Of a stretch of DNA of 24,170 nt, positions 21,476 through 24,170 are shown one piece after another. The translations under genes and the position numbers were made by a program. The stretch is taken from the NCBI GenBank assembly GCA_036756425.1, contig DAIOLC010000028.1, positions 1 to 24,170 on the forward strand, given 5' to 3'. Origin of the DNA: UBA6115 sp012514225 (GTDB lineage: Bacteria; Bacillota; Clostridia; Christensenellales; Aristaeellaceae). Position 1 is the first letter of the stretch, and every line of letters begins with the position of its first letter. The notes beneath the pieces were generated by a model. That model was not told the origin of the DNA and did not search any database. It saw only the letters and a list, made by a program, of their open reading frames with translations.

Positions 21476-22121
21476 AACGGCGCTGAGCCGGAAGGTGGCC
21501 TCCGAGCTGCTGCGCGTTGGCGCGGTCTTTTTGCGGCCCCGCGAGCCCTTCACCTGGGCCAGCGGCATCAAAAGCCCGGTGTACTGCGACAACCGGCTCA
21601 CCCTGTCGGACCCCGAAGCCCGGGACGTCATCGAGCGGGGCATCGCGCAGGCGGTGCGGGAGCACTTCCCCGGCTGCGAAATCCTGATGGGCACCAGCAC
21701 CGCGGGCATCCCCCACGCCGCCATCGCCGCGCACCTGCTCCGGATGCCGATGGGCTACGTGCGCGGCGGGACGAAGGACCATGGGCGGCAAAACCAGATC
21801 GAGGGTCGGCTTGCGCCCGGGCAGAAGGCCGTGGTCGTCGAGGACCTGATTTCCACCGCGGGCAGCGCCGTGGAGGCGGTGGAAGCCCTGCGGCAGGCGG
21901 GCGCGGAAGTGCTGGGCATCGTAAGCATCTTCACCTACGGCATGAGGAAGGGGCTCGAGCGGCTGAAGGCCGCCGGGGTCACAAACCACAGCCTGACGGA
22001 TTTCGACACGGTGGCGCGGGAGGCCGCCAGGCTGGGCGCGATTCCCGAAACCGACCTGGAGCGCCTGAAGCGCTTCCGGGACAACCCGCAGGACGAATCC
22101 TGGATTGGAGCGGACAGATGA
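21462..22121 (+). CDS. pyrE: Orotate phosphoribosyltransferase
   Basis: 219-aa transferase joining orotate to PRPP to form OMP. The PRPP motif is VVVEDLISTAGS (124-135), the flexible loop is RGGTKDHGRQNQIEG (101-115), and ASGIKSPVYCDNR (34-46) is typical of the N-terminal region. Start chosen as GTG at 21462, seven nt after GGGAGG; a GTG two codons earlier is possible but too close to the ribosome site. Overlaps pyrF by 14 bp and pyrB by the ATGA arrangement. Confidence 0.95.
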   Translation: MNSSETALSRKVASELLRVGAVFLRPREPFTWASGIKSPVYCDNRLTLSDPEARDVIERGIAQAVREHFPGCEILMGTSTAGIPHAAIAAHLLRMPMGYVRGGTKDHGRQNQIEGRLAPGQKAVVVEDLISTAGSAVEAVEALRQAGAEVLGIVSIFTYGMRKGLERLKAAGVTNHSLTDFDTVAREAARLGAIPETDLERLKRFRDNPQDESWIGADR

Positions 22122-23032
22122 AAAGCCTGATCAGCATCATGGACCTGGACGAGCGGGACATCAACGCGCTGATGGACACGGCGGACGACATCGTCGCCCG
22201 CCCCGGGGCCTACGCCCATAAAATGGCCGGGAAAAAGCTGGCCTCCCTGTTTTTCGAGCCTTCCACCCGGACCCGGCTGAGCTTCGAGGCGGCGATGTAC
22301 GAACTGGGCGGCAACGTCATCGGGTTCTCGGAAGCCCAGTCCAGCTCCGCCGCCAAGGGGGAAAGCGTGGCGGACACGGTGAAGACGGTCAGCTGCTACG
22401 CGGACATCATCGCCATGCGCCACCCCAAGGAAGGCGCGCCGCTGGTGGCCTCCCAGAGCGCCACGGTGCCCGTCATCAACGCCGGGGACGGCGGGCACAA
22501 CCACCCCACCCAGACCCTGGCCGACCTGTTCACCATCCGCAGGGAAAAGGGACGCGTCTCCGGCCTGACGGTCGGCGTGTGCGGCGACCTGAAGTTCGGC
22601 CGCACGGTGCACTCCCTGCTGGAAGCCCTGAGCCGCTACGAGGGCAACCGCTTCGTGATGGTATCGCCGGAGGAGCTCAAGGTGCCCAGCTACGTCAAGC
22701 AGCACCTGAAAAACAACCACGTCCCCTACACCCAGACCACCGACCTGTCGCAGGCGCTGCCGGAGCTGGACGTGCTGTACATGACGAGGGTGCAGAAGGA
22801 GCGCTTCTTCAACGAGGCCGACTACATCCGCCTGAAGGACTCCTACGTCCTGACGCCCCAGAAGCTGGAAGGCGCGAAGGGGGACCTCATCATCATGCAC
22901 CCCCTGCCCCGGGTGAACGAGATATCCGTCGCGATCGACCAGGACCCCCGGGCCTGCTACTTCAAGCAGGTCCTCAACGGCAAGTACATGCGCATGGCGC
23001 TGATTCTGATGATGCTGGAGGGAGAGAAATGA
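22118..23032 (+). CDS. pyrB: Aspartate carbamoyltransferase catalytic chain
   Basis: 304-aa catalytic subunit condensing carbamoyl phosphate with aspartate. The carbamoyl-phosphate site FFEPSTRTR is at 45-53, the lysine loop SSAAKGES at 76-83, GDGGHNHPTQ carries the substrate His, and HPLPRVNEI is the aspartate loop. The ATG at 22118 overlaps the pyrE stop, with GGAG upstream. Adjacent pyrI predicts an allosteric holoenzyme as in enterobacteria, archaea and some clostridia. Confidence 0.97.
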   Translation: MKSLISIMDLDERDINALMDTADDIVARPGAYAHKMAGKKLASLFFEPSTRTRLSFEAAMYELGGNVIGFSEAQSSSAAKGESVADTVKTVSCYADIIAMRHPKEGAPLVASQSATVPVINAGDGGHNHPTQTLADLFTIRREKGRVSGLTVGVCGDLKFGRTVHSLLEALSRYEGNRFVMVSPEELKVPSYVKQHLKNNHVPYTQTTDLSQALPELDVLYMTRVQKERFFNEADYIRLKDSYVLTPQKLEGAKGDLIIMHPLPRVNEISVAIDQDPRACYFKQVLNGKYMRMALILMMLEGEK

Positions 23033-23451
23033 ACATCGACGCGATCAGGAACGGCATCGTCATCGACCACATCAAGGCGGGCGACGGCATGCGGATTTAC
23101 AACTTCCTGAACCTGGGCGCGCTGGACTGCTCCGTCGCCCTGATCAAGAACGCCAGCAGCACCAAGGCGGGCAAGAAGGACATCATCAAGGTGGACCGGG
23201 TGCCGGACATCGACCTGAACGCCCTGGGCTTCATCGACCCGAACATCACCATCAACATCATCCGGGACAGCGTGCGCGTGGAAAAATACCACCCGGAGCT
23301 GCCGATGAAGATGACCAACATCCTCATCTGCAAGAACCCCCGCTGCATCACCACCACCGAGCAGGAGCTGCCCCACGTGTTCGTGCTGACCGACCGGGAG
23401 AAGCACGAGTACCGCTGCGTGTACTGCGAAAGCAGGGCGCCGGCGCTGTAG
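23029..23451 (+). CDS. pyrI: Aspartate carbamoyltransferase regulatory chain
   Basis: 140-aa regulatory subunit binding nucleotide effectors and linking PyrB trimers. The N-terminal allosteric domain (IRNGIVIDHIKAGDGMRIYN) includes the region that binds CTP/ATP in known enzymes. The C-terminal zinc domain has Cys101, 106, 130 and 133. A little shorter than the roughly 153-aa enterobacterial chain. The ATG at 23029 overlaps the pyrB stop (ATGA) behind GGAGGGAGAG. Last gene of the operon, followed by a strong terminator. Confidence 0.95.
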   Translation: MNIDAIRNGIVIDHIKAGDGMRIYNFLNLGALDCSVALIKNASSTKAGKKDIIKVDRVPDIDLNALGFIDPNITINIIRDSVRVEKYHPELPMKMTNILICKNPRCITTTEQELPHVFVLTDREKHEYRCVYCESRAPAL

Positions 23452-23483
23452 GCGCGGACGCCGGCATTCAGCCAAAATGAAAA

Positions 23484-23523
23484 GCCGCACCCCTGGCCGG
23501 CCAATCCGGCGGCGGGGTGCGGC
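23484..23523. terminator. Bidirectional intrinsic terminator between pyrI and the glsB-like gene
   Basis: A 10-bp stem (GCCGCACCCC, 23484-23493, with 23514-23523) encloses a further GCCGG/CCGGC inner stem. It is followed by CTGTTTT on the plus strand and TTTTCATTTT on the minus strand, so it can serve both convergent genes. Confidence 0.85.
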
Positions 23524-23557
23524 CTGTTTTGGGGCTGTGCGCGCCCGGAAGCCTGCC

Positions 23558-23809
23558 TTAGGCCCTGCGCAGCAGCCTGACGATCAGGATGACGATGATG
23601 GCGCCCACCACCGCGACCAGCAGGGACTCGATGCTGAAGCCCGCGTCATACTTGATGCCCAGCGCCCCCGCGACGAAGCCGCCGACGATGGCGCCGACGA
23701 TGCCCAGGATGATGTTCGTGAGCAGGGTGTTCTCGCCGCCCATCACTTTGGCGGCAATCCATCCGGCGAGCGCGCCGAAGAGGACCCAAATCACCAGGTT
23801 CAGTAACAT
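23558..23809 (-). CDS. GlsB/YeaQ/YmgE-family small membrane protein
   Basis: 83-aa protein of the transglycosylase-associated family (PF04226), small stress-linked membrane proteins of unclear mechanism. Three hydrophobic glycine-rich segments are visible: residues about 3-20 (VIWVLFGALAGWIAAKVMGG), 30-50 (TNIILGIVGAIVGGFVAGAL) and 60-80 (ESLLVAVVGAIIVILIVRLL), ending in a basic LLRRA tail. The start at 23809 has an AGGAGG site. The gene is monocistronic, convergent with the pyr operon and divergent from the Lys/Ala-rich gene. An AT-rich TATATT at 23861-23856 on the minus strand may be its -10, with no good -35. Confidence 0.9.
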   Translation of the reverse strand: MLLNLVIWVLFGALAGWIAAKVMGGENTLLTNIILGIVGAIVGGFVAGALGIKYDAGFSIESLLVAVVGAIIVILIVRLLRRA

Positions 23810-23910
23810 GTTTCTACCTCCTGTGTATCCGTGTTGCCGCTCCCGGCACGCAAAGAATATACCACCGGGCGAAAATCCTATGCACTTCCAGCAAATCTGT
23901 CGGAGTAATT

Positions 23911-23938
23911 TTTCTGATTCCCCTGAAATGGGTATAAT
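23911..23938 (+). promoter_or_regulatory. Candidate promoter of the Lys/Ala-rich gene
   Basis: A perfect -10 TATAAT lies at 23933-23938, about 30 nt before the ATG. The hexamer TTTCTG (23911-23916) at 16-nt spacing is a weak -35. The preceding GG gives GGGTAT, which also resembles a stress-sigma -10, but I see no matching GTTTAA -35. Confidence 0.5.
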
Positions 23939-23969
23939 TCATCATCCACCCAAGGGAAGGAGCAGAAAA

Positions 23970-24170
23970 ATGGAAAGCAGGAAGAAAGCCCCGGCCCCGA
24001 AAGGAAAGACCGTCACCGAGAAAGCGAAAGAGACCGCCAAAGAAGTCAAGAAGGACGTGAAGAAGACCGCAGAAGGCACGGCAGCGAAGGCGAAGACAAT
24101 CGAGAAGGACGCGAAGAAGACCGTCAGGAAAGCCGCCGAAGGCACGGCAGCGAAGGCGAAGGCGGTCGAG
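23970..24170 (+). CDS. Lys/Ala-rich repeat protein, 5' end only (histone H1-like or LEA-like)
   Basis: An open frame of 67 codons starts at ATG 23970 after an AAGGGAAGGAG ribosome site and runs off the window without a stop. The protein begins MESRKKAPAPKGKT and continues with amphipathic Lys/Ala/Glu/Thr repeats of about 22 residues; AEGTAAKAK occurs twice. There are no aromatic residues and no cysteine in the visible part. Composition resembles bacterial histone H1-like and LEA-like proteins, and the Lys/Ala-rich N-termini of some clostridial proteins that carry a separate C-terminal domain. The missing 3' part decides which. Likely coiled-coil or disordered, perhaps nucleic-acid binding. 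Confidence 0.75.
   Translation, partial: MESRKKAPAPKGKTVTEKAKETAKEVKKDVKKTAEGTAAKAKTIEKDAKKTVRKAAEGTAAKAKAVE
24072..24161 (+). repeat. 24-bp direct repeat inside the Lys/Ala-rich gene
   Basis: The same 24 bases (beginning GAAGGCACGGCAGCGAAGGC) occur at 24072-24095 and 24138-24161, exactly 66 bp apart, so the repeat is in frame with a 22-residue protein period. Identity at the DNA level suggests recent tandem duplication. Confidence 0.85.

Noticed and set aside
23558..23809. Small hydrophobic protein as a holin or toxin
   Set aside because: The glycine-rich three-segment pattern matches the GlsB/YeaQ family, and no lysis or antitoxin gene is adjacent.
24072..24161. Exact repeats as the start of a CRISPR-like array
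   Set aside because: Only two copies, in frame within a coding repeat of 66 bp period, with similar rather than unique sequence between them.

Overview
The window is a GC-rich bacterial segment that looks like an uncultured Clostridia-type Firmicute. The reasons are strong AGGAGG ribosome-binding sites, a class 1B dihydroorotate dehydrogenase with its PyrK partner, and tightly overlapping genes. Both transporter binding proteins have a plain signal peptide without a lipobox cysteine. The taxonomic placement is an inference from gene content only. No rRNA, tRNA, insertion sequence, phage gene or CRISPR array was found.

Left two thirds (about 1-17,650, all on the minus strand): a carbohydrate uptake and conversion region. 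It reads right to left as three transcription units. Unit 1 (17,651-15,544) holds a Gfo/Idh/MocA-type protein lacking the usual catalytic lysine, overlapping by one base with an AraC-family regulator. Unit 2 (15,391-4,045) is a probable ten-gene operon: canonical Gfo/Idh dehydrogenase, TIM-barrel isomerase, sugar ABC transporter (ATPase, permease, binding protein), D-psicose/tagatose 3-epimerase-like protein, cupin mannose-6-phosphate-isomerase-like protein, second TIM-barrel isomerase, zinc-dependent medium-chain dehydrogenase, and a short xylose-isomerase-family protein. Unit 3 (3,648-98) is a second complete ribose-type ABC transporter (ATPase, permease, binding protein) with its own promoter and a roughly 250-nt leader. 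No sugar kinase, aldolase or glycoside hydrolase is present. The simplest reading is import of a free sugar, polyol or glycoside followed by oxidation, epimerisation or isomerisation and reduction without phosphorylation. The substrate cannot be named from sequence.

Right part (17,939-23,451, plus strand): a compact pyrimidine operon pyrC-pyrK-pyrD-pyrF-pyrE-pyrB-pyrI. Every junction overlaps, and it ends in a bidirectional terminator. It encodes all steps from carbamoyl phosphate to UMP plus the aspartate transcarbamoylase regulatory chain; carAB and pyrR are not in the window. It is transcribed divergently from unit 1 out of a 287-bp gap.

Right edge: a small GlsB/YeaQ-type membrane protein (minus strand) and, divergent from it, the start of a Lys/Ala-rich repeat protein that runs off the window.

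Regulation visible in sequence: sigma70-like promoters with 17-bp spacing precede units 1 and 3 and the pyr operon, and a weaker extended -10 precedes unit 2. Perfect inverted repeats overlap the -10 of units 1 and 3, and one lies just upstream of the -35 region of unit 2. Perfect or near-perfect GC-rich hairpins sit shortly after several stop codons, including inside unit 2.
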